A stretch of DNA of 64,000 nucleotides from Luidia sarsii. Taxonomy: Eukaryota; Echinodermata; Asteroidea; Paxillosida; Luidiidae. Where the stretch lies: assembly GCA_949987565.1 (NCBI GenBank), contig OX465103.1, forward strand, positions 13,994,774 to 14,058,773. Direction: 5' to 3'. Shown one piece after another: positions 42,892 through 52,351 of the stretch (its first letter is position 1; each line of letters begins with the position of its first letter). Both the position numbers and the translations under genes were made by a program. The notes below the pieces were generated by a model. It saw only the letters and a program-made list of their open reading frames with translations. It made no database searches and was not told the DNA's origin.

Positions 42892-43225
42892 TGTTTTCAG
42901 ACAGTAGAGTTGAAAGAAATGAGACAAAAGGATGTGAAGTTTGCTGAGACTTTGAATAGGACACGTGTCAGAACAAAGCAAGATAAGTTATTGGATGAAG
43001 ATGTGACAATGTTACAAACAACTAGAGAAGATTGGGATGATGCTATACACATACTTCCTTTTAATAAACAGGTTGATGAATACAATAGGGAAAAAAACTA
43101 TTTGAGAAATGTAGTGATTGTATGTGTATTATTGCAAATGAGTTCCAGAAAAACTGTTGTAGACCAAGTAAAACAGAAAAGAGATCGTTCAACACACTTC
43201 GGCCGATGCAAATAGAAAGACCAGT
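42892..43225 (+). pseudogene. Helitron PIF1-like helicase C-terminal fragment
   Basis: FQTVELKEMRQKDVKFAETL, RTRVRTKQDKLLDEDV and AIHILPFNKQVDEYN match the helicase region of Helitrons (the ELxxxMRQ and xxPTNKxVDExN blocks). The frame shifts near 43110 to CIIANEFQKNC. Walker A/B motifs are not present, so much of the helicase is missing between this and the upstream piece. Confidence 0.8.
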
Positions 43226-43265
43226 CAAAAACAATGGAGCAAATAAAAATGATGCAGAACCCCAA

Positions 43266-43314
43266 ATAAACAGACAGCCGGGCAGACAGACAGATGGACA
43301 GACAGACAGGACAT
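43266..43314. repeat. (GACA)n microsatellite
   Basis: ACAGACAGCCGGGCAGACAG followed by GACAGATGGACAGACAGACA; about 50 bp of degenerate GACA units. Confidence 0.9.
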
Positions 43315-43635
43315 TACAAAGGCTCGCTGAGATTCATAGCAAGCCAAACAAAATCCTGAAACATTTTAGAACTGACCACCCCCCCCCCCACTCCAATAGA
43401 TAAAGATCACACCACAGTGTTGTCAACTGATGTGTTTATATCTGTTAGGAATACAATCAGTACATGATGAAACTCAGGGAGGACAGGATATTGCGACAAC
43501 TCTCCTTTCAAGAACAAAGGTAGAAGGGGAAGGGATTACGACTACCTAGAAGAGGAAGACCCTACACAGTTCTATAAACAGGACAAGTGGTGGCACAATC
43601 CAAAAGTAAACAAACCCGCAGGAAGCGGAAAGCAC

Positions 43636-43712
43636 TGCAAACTATCAGCTGACTTTAATGACCAAAATGCAAAATCTCAAAAATTAGGAGGGCCTGACGT
43701 TTCCAGAGATAC
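43636..43712 (-). repeat. Hammerhead-like hairpin repeat, tail-rich copy
   Basis: The minus strand contains GAAACGTCAGGCCCTCCTAA and the downstream tail (TTTTGCATTTTGGTCATTAA); the hairpin part is lost. Confidence 0.6.
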
Positions 43713-44059
43713 CAACTAGTACAATTTACGAGTAATATTTAAAAATTATTTTGTCTGTTTACGATTGTACGATCCAGGGAACAAGAACATCTAAATGTAC
43801 GTAACGTGGCGTGATGTAAGCTGGTCTAGGCCTCCAGGGCCAGAACCAGCCTCGTATTACACGCGGTAGAAATGTGTCACTGGTATTCGGCAATTTGATG
43901 TGTGTACATTGTGCAAGAGGCATCGGGGGAAACCAGCCAAGTCGAACCACAACTCGCCCCAATTGTAACTACACTGCTGTATAAAGTGAAATGGAAGATT
44001 CGATATCGTTCGACAGGATTACTTTTTTTTATTATCAAAAGATAGCATCTCTGTGTTTT

Positions 44060-44172
44060 GATCCTAGCAGACCTTTGAGAAAGGTCCCGCTAGGATGGAA
44101 ACATCAGGCCCTCCTAATGTTTGATGTTCGCATTTTGGTCATTTTAGTCACTGAGCAGTTTGCAACTTTTTA
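44060..44172 (+). repeat. Hammerhead-like hairpin repeat, with inverted partial head
   Basis: TTTGATCCTAGCAGACC (an inverted head piece) abuts CTTTGAGAAAGGTCCCGCTA, GGATGGAAACATCAGGCCC and the full tail ending TTTTAGTCACTGAGCAGTTT. Confidence 0.65.
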
Positions 44173-45127
44173 ACATATAACTGTAGTCAATTCTCAAAAA
44201 TGTTGAACCCAAACCCAACAGCGGCTGACATTCCGATCCAAGGATTGAGAAATCAGGCGTTCTGAATTTCTGAGAAATTGCTCATGCCAGGCAATCAGAT
44301 AAGGAGATGGGGTTGGGGGTTGAGGGTTGAGGGTTGGGGGGGAGGGGGAGTCAAATGAAGTACAGATGAAGTAATTGGCCTTTGTAAATTTCTCAAAAAA
44401 ATATCAACATCTTGATTACTATCGCTTGCCTTATTACAAGTATCAGAGATATTTTGTTCTTTTCTTTTATAATGTGCTCTAGTGAACAATAGGTGTGATC
44501 CTACTGTACACTTCAAGTTCGTGTATAGTCATTGCACACTAATAGACACTATACACGACAACTGTATGGCCTAAGAAAGAAAATTAGACAGAGCCCTTGA
44601 CTACTTATGTCATCTGCAAAAATGTGTTTGGGTGTGTGACTCTGAATGGACTGTCAGCAATCACACCAACAACAGGTTCTGGCAGACTGCTCCAGATCAA
44701 AGCTCCTGCCAGTGGACTGGGTTCTGGACTTCAAAAATGATGCCAGAGGTGTACCCTCGAGACCAAACCCAACAACTGGCAAAAAAAGAAAATTTAGTGT
44801 ACTGGGCATAGAATCCCTTGTCACAGTAGTAATGCTGTCCGGCTAGGCCGTGAGAAAATGTGGATGAAGCGTCTTCGGACTATTCAACCACATGGTCTCA
44901 ACATCCAGGAGGGTAATGACTAACACCATGCAGCTTTCTGATAATCCTTCTTTTGTGTTCACTCCTCCACACTTTCCCCCTTCTTACTAATACCTACCCT
45001 ACTCCTTGCCCTTCCCTTTGATCTCACCCTACCAGCTTTACTCTTTGTCCTTTGTTTCTCATCCGTGTCCTATTCACTCTCTCCCCCCCTTCCTTCATGT
45101 ACATGTATCTGTTTTGTCCTTGTCACT
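44173..45127. other. No gene recognised
   Basis: Contains a GGGTTGAGGGTTGAGGGTTG tract at about 44312-44345. Nothing else identifiable. Confidence 0.55.
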
Positions 45128-45195
45128 CTGCCTTTGAGAAAGGTCCTGCTAGGATCGAAACGTCAGGCCCGCTAAATTTTTAGATACTGACAAAA
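45128..45195 (+). repeat. Hammerhead-like hairpin repeat
   Basis: CTGCCTTTGAGAAAGGTCCT, GCTAGGATCGAAACGTCAGG, then CCCGCTAAATTTTTAGATAC; hairpin, GAAAC, GTC and the GCCT/AGGC arms are all present. The tail is short. Confidence 0.7.
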
Positions 45196-45348
45196 AGGTG
45201 AAAACAATAAAAACAAAAACCTGAGATGGCCCATCAAAGTGGTAAGGTGCAGAACCCTGATATGCTCTATACTCATCTACAAATGAAAATGAGGACGAAT
45301 GAGTTATATAACCTCAGGGCGATTTCAAATAGCTTGGTGTCTACTTTA

Positions 45349-46069
45349 TGTGGGAAACTGGTATGTTACAGTGCGACGACTTGTAACGAGTCTAGGAAAA
45401 CCAACGCCACTTTCCCTCTATGTTATAACTTGTTGTACGGAGCACATCGCAATTCAGTGTAAACATTGGGTTCATAGGCAATGAAAATAGATCGTAAGAT
45501 AATATTCTTAGAATTAATAACTTTCCAAAAGAGCGATAAAATGCCTGTAGAAGTTCATTTGTGTTTAAATCAGAGTTTAAGTTTTTATAATTTCGCCTTG
45601 TGGAGTATTTGGAGAGAGGGGTTGAACGGCGCATGAATGGTGAAACGGGAAAATAGGCTGGGACGCGCAGCTTTCGCGGTCACATGGAATCTGTCCGTTG
45701 GCTGACAGAGATGAGTGCTCATGGCTGAACATCCCTGATTTAAGGGAAACTTTCTCCGGAGCTTGCGACAACATGATAGCTGCACGATCAGGGATTTCTG
45801 TGGGGGATCCATTGTAATAATAGCATGTGATACATAATAGTGGATCATCTGCTCCAGCATGTCCAGTGATGGGCCTACAACTACAAGCACAATAAATGAA
45901 GATTAGTAGGGTGATCGAGTGACCCAACATCGTGTTGTGATCTACGTGCGATTTCTTTGTCCCCGACGAGTCCACCCCTCACACTGACACACGCCGTCCC
46001 AAAATAACACTGAGACAGACCTCCCCTCTGGTTGTGGCATCGCGGCAACCCCAGGATGGGATCATCACA
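45349..46069 (+). repeat. 5' LTR, intron-less form, 721 bp
   Basis: TG...CA termini. AATAAA is at 45891-45896, and a TATA-like TTTTTATAATTTCG at about 45582-45595. At GAGCTTGCG|ACAACATGAT (junction after about 45768) it lacks the 348 bp that the 3' LTR has at the same site. Confidence 0.92.
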
Positions 46070-46073
46070 AAAA

Positions 46074-46090
46074 TGGCGACGAGGATGGGA
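46074..46090 (+). promoter_or_regulatory. Candidate tRNA primer-binding site
   Basis: TGGCGACGAGGATGGGA lies 4 bp after the 5' LTR. It begins with the TGG expected from pairing with a tRNA CCA end. The tRNA species is not determined. Confidence 0.6.
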
Positions 46091-46634
46091 TTGGGTGTGT
46101 CAACCGTGTGATCTTCAATTCAGAAATCCCAGTGAGTGTCAGTGTTACAAGCTACAACTACAACCACAAGCCACAACACATACGTCAGTCTCTGGAGGGA
46201 GGTTGTGTACATCGCTGGTTCATTGGAGTTCCTTTGCTGCATGGGAGCGATTCTACACAGAAGACGAGGTAGCCGAAGCAAGATCCTGGCATGCCGCGGA
46301 GCCTCGCCCCCAGTGTTCTTCATCACTGACTGTATGCATGATTTTATGGAGTGGTTGTGAGTGCTGCTGCGAAGTCGTCAGATTCCACTGTCATGTTTTG
46401 ATGTCTCCTGATCATATACCGTATCATTGTATGTGCAGGCAAGCAGTATGTATGTTCACAACTTGTATTTTAAACTATGTCTGTGTTTCACAGAAATTCA
46501 GGCATAATTTTCATTAGTCCTGTGCATTGGCATTTAACCATGACTATGGTGGGCATGTAGTTTGTAGCATAAATTTGAAGCCGATATTTCTACAATATTT
46601 GTGGTGATTATCATAGAATAGGCCTATTGCCATC

Positions 46635-47699
46635 ATGTCTATGTCAGCAGAGGTACTAGCTGATGCAATTGCCAAATCCAATCAGGCCCTAGGAGAAACA
46701 TTGGCAAGCGCTTTCTCAAACCTCAGATATCAGCGTGCCCCCACCATCAAGTTAGCCAAATTTGAAGGTGCTCCTCGAAAAGCTAGTGACCCAACTCTAA
46801 AAGAATGGCTGGAGGATGTTGAAACTTATGCTCGTCATTTGGGGTTGGATGACGAACAGAAAGTTAGTGCTGCAGTAGACCATCTCATGGGGGCGGCTCA
46901 TGAGGAGGTGTTGTGCTGTCCAATCAAGCATCGTACAGAGTTCAGCAAATTTTTTGAACTTTTGCGTTCACGATTTGGAACTCCAGAATCGGTGCAGTCT
47001 CTCAACCATGCATTTTATTCATGCGAACAACTTGAGGGTGAGAGTTTGACTGATTTCAGTAGATCCATCATTCGGCTGTATGATAGGATGGAAGCTGTAG
47101 CCAATGATCCTAACAAAAGGGAAGCTTTATCCAAACTTCGAGAGGGGGCATTGAAGGAACAGTTTGTGCGGGGGGCTACTGATGCAGCAGTGCGTAGAGA
47201 ATTACGTAGGGTTGTGGTTGATCACCCCAAATCATCATTCTTCGAAATCAGGAATCTCGCTCTCAGGCTGTTCCAAGATGTAAGAAAGCCCCCGGTGAAT
47301 AAGACTGCGCGTGAGCCAGCTTGGGCTATAGGGAGTGAGGAAGTTGACATTAACAAAGTTGTGGCTAGGGAGTCGATTAATGTCGTAGTTCTCAACAACC
47401 TAGTGGAAAGGCAGAAGGCTCTAACATCAACCATAGACAAATTGATACAGCAACAAGCTGTTACATTACAACAACAGGCTGCCACGAATGACCGTCTTGA
47501 CCGCCTGGTGACGTTAATGGAAAAGCAACCAGCTACCATGCATAAGTCATCAGACAGGTGGTGTACCTTCTGCAATCGTGCAGGTCATGTGATAAGTACA
47601 TGTTTTAAAAGAAAACGCCACCTTGAGCAGGAACAGGCAACTCGCGCAGAGCCTCAACCCATACCACAAAATTCGGGAAATGCAGTGCCTCCGTCATAG
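46635..47699 (+). CDS. Gag polyprotein of the LTR element, 354 aa
   Basis: Starts at an ATG (46635) and is fully open. The N-terminal two thirds are helical capsid-like sequence with the Ty3/gypsy Gag hallmarks KLAKFEGAPRKASDPTLKEW and LRSRFGTPESVQSL. A Gln-rich, coiled-coil-prone region follows (about 265-305), then one CCHC zinc knuckle, CTFCNRAGHVISTC (C-x2-C-x4-H-x4-C, about residues 313-326), then a basic and hydrophilic tail. It would package the element RNA in a cytoplasmic particle. It ends with TAG while the -1 frame is already open from 47627, so about 70 bp overlap the protease frame. That arrangement suits -1 frameshifting, although I found no clear slippery heptamer. Intact reading frame. 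Confidence 0.9.
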   Translation: MSMSAEVLADAIAKSNQALGETLASAFSNLRYQRAPTIKLAKFEGAPRKASDPTLKEWLEDVETYARHLGLDDEQKVSAAVDHLMGAAHEEVLCCPIKHRTEFSKFFELLRSRFGTPESVQSLNHAFYSCEQLEGESLTDFSRSIIRLYDRMEAVANDPNKREALSKLREGALKEQFVRGATDAAVRRELRRVVVDHPKSSFFEIRNLALRLFQDVRKPPVNKTAREPAWAIGSEEVDINKVVARESINVVVLNNLVERQKALTSTIDKLIQQQAVTLQQQAATNDRLDRLVTLMEKQPATMHKSSDRWCTFCNRAGHVISTCFKRKRHLEQEQATRAEPQPIPQNSGNAVPPS

Positions 47700-47707
47700 A
47701 GGGCACT

Positions 47708-48387
47708 GTGCCTGGAGGCAATCAAAAACCCAAATGCAACTCAGCTGGTACAGAGAGAACTAATGTAGATCGGGTTATTTCCGAAAATGAGAAACAGAAG
47801 CTAATTGCCAAAAGTCCATCATGTAGTATTTCAGTAGGTGGGGTATGGACCACTTGTGTTCTAGATACAGGGGCTGTTACATCGCTGGTGTCCAGTGACT
47901 TCTACCATAAACAGTTGGCTAAGAAACTGGGAGAGTTAGACGAAGTTGGTGACTTAGTGAAATTGGTAGGTGCGAATGGCCTTGCAATACCTGTAGAGGG
48001 CTACATTGAAGCCTCTGTGGAGATAGGTGGGCACCATTTTATGGCCAGTTTCCTAGTGCTTAATGAACAGGCATCAAAGGGGGCTCGTGAAGAGCATCCC
48101 GTTCTGCTCGGGTGCAATATTTTGAGGGAGTTATCTCCAAGAATGGAGGATTCTAACCCCACAGTGTTAGATGACGATGTAAAGCTTGCGTTACAGTGGT
48201 TTGACTCTCAAAATGATAACAAGGGAGAGATCCAGGGGCCTTGTGTTCAGGGCCTAGTGACCAAACCCAGTCAGATTTGTGAAGTTTTTGCTAATGAGCT
48301 GACCATTGTGCCAGCAGAGTCCATTGTGACTGTACATTGTCGTGTAGGCAACCCAGAGCTTAACTGTAGCAAACAGGTTTTAATTCA
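47708..48387 (+). CDS. Retropepsin-like aspartic protease of the LTR element
   Basis: The frame is open from 47627 (upstream overlap with Gag). Catalytic motif VLDTGAVTSLVS, flap-like region with VGANGLAIPVEGYI, and the conserved PVLLGCNIL mark a retroviral-type protease that matures the polyprotein. Past the protease, LTIVPAESIVTVHCRVG resembles the stretch that precedes RT in Ty3/gypsy Pol, but RT never starts. Similarity ends at about 48385, where the SGNH frame takes over; the remaining codons to 48535 in this frame are a run-on. Confidence 0.85.
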
Positions 48388-48942
48388 GTCCTGTTCGTGC
48401 TCGTTTACACATGGCTGTTCCGAAAGTACTATTCAGGCGTTGGATGGCGTTCATTACTTAGAAGAAAAATGGGTCACCCGGGTTTATCCTATGAGCGCAT
48501 ATTCTCAAATGTTAATTTCTATGTTCGGAACTTGATCAGGAGGCCAATTGATATTTTAGTTCTAGATATTGGTACCAATGACTTATGTAGTCCGGAGGTT
48601 ACTCCATCGGTTGTTGTGGAGAGAACCATGAAGTTTCTAAGTGAGCTTGAGGCTCGGGGATGCATCCCAAGGAAGGTAGTTTTCCTTTCCGTAATCGAGC
48701 GGTCTCGCATATCTCGCCCAGGCCAGGTTGGCCTTGCTGCATTCAATCGCAGAGTTCGACACTTCAATGGTTCATTGAGAACAGCTATGAAGGATATGCC
48801 AAGGCTTTGTCAGTATTCCCAACGACGGATAAACAATGCACGTTGGCTCTTGGATGGAGTGCATTTGAACCGAGAGGGTATGGTCAAGTATAAGAAGGGA
48901 ATCCGAGAGGTCACTCTCCGTTGCTTAAGACAAAGTTCTTAG
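48370..48942 (+). CDS. SGNH/GDSL-like hydrolase domain in the LTR element
   Basis: The frame is open from 48370, -1 relative to the protease, with which it overlaps. Seen in order: an N-terminal strand followed by RRKMGHPGLSYERIF; IDILVLDIGTNDLC, matching the SGNH block III (G-x-N-D); VVFLSVIERS; and DGVHLNREGMVKYKKGIR, the block V D-x-x-H. The block I Ser motif (GDS) near the start is not clear: SVLFVLVYTW stands where a GHS or GDS motif is expected, so catalysis is doubtful. It has no start codon of its own in a good context and may be expressed by frameshifting. SGNH-like domains occur in repeat proteins of corals, molluscs and echinoderms; the role here is unknown. Confidence 0.75.
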   Translation, partial: QTGFNSVLFVLVYTWLFRKYYSGVGWRSLLRRKMGHPGLSYERIFSNVNFYVRNLIRRPIDILVLDIGTNDLCSPEVTPSVVVERTMKFLSELEARGCIPRKVVFLSVIERSRISRPGQVGLAAFNRRVRHFNGSLRTAMKDMPRLCQYSQRRINNARWLLDGVHLNREGMVKYKKGIREVTLRCLRQSS

Positions 48943-49152
48943 AAAATTACAGGTGATTAAGAGGAGATTTGCCAGTTTTGAGATTTATGGGTCAATGCTT
49001 GCTAATGTTTTTATAACCGCTTTGACCTTATGGTTGGTGATTTGAATTTGATTGTGCAATGTAGCCTAAATGAAAATTGATTTTGTGTGTTAATGACCTT
49101 TGTTTACTTTAAGAAGGGCCACTCGAGGTCGATTGGCTTAAAGTAGGGAACT

Positions 49153-50215
49153 TGTGGGAAACTGGTATGTTACAGTGCGACGACTAGGAAACGAGTCTAG
49201 GAAAACCAACGCCACTTTCCCTCTATGTTATAACTTGTTGTTCGGAGCACATCGCAATTCAATATAAACATCGGATTCATGGGCAATGAAAATAGATCGT
49301 AAGATAATATTCTAAGAATTAATAACTTTCCAAAAGAGCGATAAAATGCCTGTAGAAGTTCATTTGTGTTTAAATCAGAGTTTAAGTTTTTATAATTTCG
49401 CCTTGTGGAGTATTTGGAGAGAGGGGTTGAACGGCGCATGAATGGTGAAACGGGAAAATAGACTGGGACGCGCAGCTTTCGCGGTCACATGGAATCAGTC
49501 CGTTGGCTGACAAAGATGAGTGCTCATGGCTGAACATCCCTGATTTAAGGGAAACTTTCTCCGGAGCTTGCGGTGAGTGTCCCAATCTGTTCCCTAACTT
49601 GCTGCGTGCATACATAATTGTGACATCTGGTGCTGTCTCTGAGTACTAATTTGCTCGGGTTTTTGCAAGCGGAGATGCCGGATTTGTACGACAAAATTGT
49701 CGATGCACTCTGCCGAAATTAATGCACACTGTGCTATACGATGTACATGTAGAGTACTATAACGTTTTTATGTGCATACGTGTTGTATAGGTATATGTGC
49801 ACATACATATTGCGTACACGTACACATGGGTCACGTAGGCCTGTTGTAGGCTGAGTATCTGCGTTATCTCGCTGTGCATGTATCTATATTTGTTATGTCT
49901 TTTTGTTTATTATCTTGCAGACAACATGATAGCTGCACGATCAGGGATTTCTGTGGGGGATCAATTGTAATAATAGCATGTGATACATAATAGTGGATCA
50001 TCTGCTCCAGCATGTCCAGTGATGGGCCTACAACTACAAGCACAATAAATGAAGATTAGTAGGGTGATCGAGTGACCCAACATTGTGTTGTGATCTACGT
50101 GCGATTTCTTTGTCCCCGACGAGTCCACCCCTCACACTGACACACGCCGTCCCAAAATAACACTGAGAACGACATGGTCGTGGCATCGCGGCAACCCCAG
50201 GACGGGATCATCACA
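49153..50215 (+). repeat. 3' LTR, intron-containing form, 1,063 bp
   Basis: Matches the 5' LTR end to end apart from one 348-bp insertion (49573-49920) and minor differences. Without the insertion it is 715 bp, against 721. AATAAA at 50044-50049. Confidence 0.92.
49573..49920 (+). other. 348-bp GT-AG intron within the 3' LTR
   Basis: Donor TTGCG|GTGAGT and acceptor TTTTGTTTATTATCTTGCAG|AC. Removing it gives exactly the GCTTGCGACAACATG of the 5' LTR. A deletion by the CTTGC microhomology at the two ends would instead have left GCTTGCAGACAAC. It contains no TIR, ORF or tail. Confidence 0.85.
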
Positions 50216-50219
50216 TTTA

Positions 50220-50805
50220 TTCTTACAGATTTTTGTGACAGAAGTTCTTCAGTACTTTAGTTACCACAATCCAATCCCATTGCTTCTGCCTAATTTTTAA
50301 GATCATTGGCTAAACATTAGACATTGGTGGGTATATAATATTCACAATAAATTGTAGTGAACAAATAATAAGCTTGTCAGAATTATCATTTGCAATGTAC
50401 ATTGACAGTAAGGGCACTTGTGTGGAAGAGAGGAAACGCAAGGCACTAGAACCAGACTAAGCCTGTGCTCCATTGCAGATCAAAGGCGGTGGGTATTGTT
50501 CCCCGAATACCCTAAAGCCGTGCAGGCAACTGTGAATCATGACATGTTTAATGTCCAAACAAGCGGCTCACATGTCAGGTAATGACCTCCTAGCGTCGAG
50601 TGACAACACCAATGTCATCCGTCTGTGAATCATTCAAAGTTAAAGAGTTTTAGATTATTTATTCTTTTACAAAAAAAACAAAAAAGCCCTTGTCTGTTCT
50701 GAGGACTAGTCCACACTCCAGCCAGCTTCCAACGAAGTGACATGTACAACTGCAGCAGTCCGGATGTTTATTTATATACCTTAACACAAGTCTGCCTTGA
50801 CACAG
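50220..50805. other. No gene recognised
   Basis: Ordinary AT-leaning sequence after the LTR element. Confidence 0.55.
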
Positions 50806-50938
50806 TGGTCAATTTCCTCAAACCCATTGTAACTTATGATCAATCGCAAGACAATTAAATACCATATCACAAATCAAGATGGGTTACCCATCGTAAGTTG
50901 ACTTACAATGCATCGTAAGGCTTTGTGAAATCCACCCC
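50806..50938 (-). mobile_element. ACGATGCATCGT MITE family, copy 3 (inverted)
   Basis: Reads on plus GTGGTCAATTTCCTCAAACC, TGATCAATCGCAAGAC, GGGTTACCCATCGTAAGTTG, then ACAATGCATCGTAAGGCTTT and GTGAAATCCACCCC. It gives the clearest view of both ends of the family. Confidence 0.8.
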
Positions 50939-51037
50939 TGAATTTATAGTGTTTGCTCCTGTCTATACGAGAGCTTGTAAGAGCATTAATCAGTATCTGG
51001 TAGGAGTATTCCAGTCGCACCAAAAAAAACCTTAACC

Positions 51038-51370
51038 TTGTTATCTCAGTTTCCTTTCCTCAGTTTTCCTTTCCACAGTTCTCCTTTCCTCGGTTTTATT
51101 TTCCTTTCCTCAATTTTCCTTTCCTCAATTTTCCTTTCCTCAATTTTCCTTTCCTCAATTTTCCTTTCTTCAAATTTCCTTTCCTCAATTTTCATTTCTT
51201 TAATTTTTATTTCTTTTCCTCAGTTCTCCTTTCTTCTGTTTTTCTTTCCTCCCCTTAGTTGTCCTCTCTTCAGTTTTCCTTTTCTCCCCTCAGTTTTCCT
51301 TTCCTCAGTTCTCCTTTCCTCAGTTTTCCTTTCCTCAGTTCTCCTTTCCTCAGTTTTTCTTTCCTTGTTC
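51038..51370 (+). repeat. TTTCCTTTCCTCA minisatellite
   Basis: About 23 degenerate units of TTTTCCTTTCCTCAA/G, interspersed with CTCC variants. The Phe/Leu/Ser ORF through it is an artefact. Confidence 0.95.
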
Positions 51371-52351
51371 ATTTGGGAGTTCGACAGGCCACCTTCGGGT
51401 GCAATTCTCAACAGCTGATGCCTCCACTGAAGAACATCAGCCCTGAACTGCAAGGGCCAGAGTCAGCTTTAAAAGCCCTCTGATATCGAGGGGCCAAGGA
51501 GGAAGAGCTCCAGTCACGCTCCGAGAGTGCCTCAGACGACAGGGGTCGGGTACGGGCCAAGCCCACCTGTAATCCCCAGCTGCTGACAAGTCACTTGCCT
51601 GCCGGCTCACATCCATCTACAGGCAGAAGTGAGCAGGATGGGAGGTTGGGGGACGGAGGTGCACGGATATTCAAGGAGGAAAGCCGGGAGCTTTCTATAT
51701 CCCTACTCAGGTCAGGAATCAGTTCCGTTTTGTTAAAGGTAGGGTACGCCACTTATGCTGGTCAAAGAATCGCTTCAATACTTTGTCAAACTCAAAGTAC
51801 GCCAGCCAGCTCAGAAGGTGAGCTGATGATATAACAACAGTGAATGTGTAGTGTGAATGGCCAGCCTACATGATTGACTGTTGAGTTAACCCAGTTTGGC
51901 CTGGGGCCATTTTTTGTTGGGGGGGGAGCTGGGTGGCAGGACTCCGTTGTGAATGACCAAGAATCCGAGTCTGCCGACATTGGTCTTGCGCGGACTCTGT
52001 TCCACAGCCGGAAACAGCGCCAAAACCAGAGACCCGCACATTGCTCAGGACTTCTCACCGCTTCTGGATCAGTTCCTGGCCTCCAAGTGGGGCCAGTGGG
52101 AGAGAGGCAGGTTTGCGAGGAAGAGACTCGAGTCCTGAGGTCTGGTCAGGCCAGCACCTCCCAGTCATTTCCGTGTCCACCACAGGTTGACAATCAAAAC
52201 AGCTTCGCTAGCCAACTCTCTTTCCCCCCCCCCCTCTCTCGCTCTCTCTCGCTCTTAATCTTCGGCCTCGAGCACCGTCGCAGATGAGCAGAAGCAATCG
52301 AAGAGGAGAGTAGGAGGGAGGGGGGTTGGGGGTGACTTACGTGGCATCACG
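51371..52351. other. Flank and probable 3' UTR side of NOL8
   Basis: Apart from the dispersed repeat at 51733, this has a G-run at 51918-51928, a CTCT-rich patch at about 52218-52255, and no gene. NOL8 transcription (minus) should end somewhere here; I did not find a clear minus-strand AATAAA close to the stop. Confidence 0.5.
51733..51806 (+). repeat. Dispersed 72-75 bp repeat, copy 2
   Basis: TTAAAGGTAGGGTACGCCAC through ACTTTGTCAAACTCAAAGTA; the counterpart of 10975-11052. Confidence 0.75.

Larger units (their letters stand above)
45349..50215 (+). mobile_element. Complete non-autonomous LTR retroelement (gag-protease-SGNH)
   Basis: 4,867 bp, bounded by two LTRs that start TGTGGGAAACTGG and end GGGATCATCACA. 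TTTA flanks both sides (45345-45348 and 50216-50219), a 4-bp target-site duplication that shows both LTRs came from one integration. A candidate primer-binding site follows the 5' LTR, then Gag, an aspartic protease in the -1 frame, and an SGNH hydrolase domain. Reverse transcriptase, RNase H and integrase are absent, so movement would need enzymes in trans. LTR identity is high but not perfect (small indels and scattered substitutions), so insertion was fairly recent. The purine run just before the 3' LTR (AAAGTAGGGAAC) is a weak candidate polypurine tract. Confidence 0.9.

Noticed and set aside
45392..45975. Minus-strand ORFs within the LTR
   Set aside because: Occur in both LTRs only because the LTRs are duplicated; no domain and opposite to the element.
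49573..49920. 348-bp LTR insertion as a small transposon
   Set aside because: No TIR, no target-site duplication, no tail; ends are consensus splice sites and excision is splice-exact.
51220..51453. Minus-strand Glu/Arg/Lys-rich ORF
   Set aside because: Translation of the TTTCCTTTCCTCA minisatellite.
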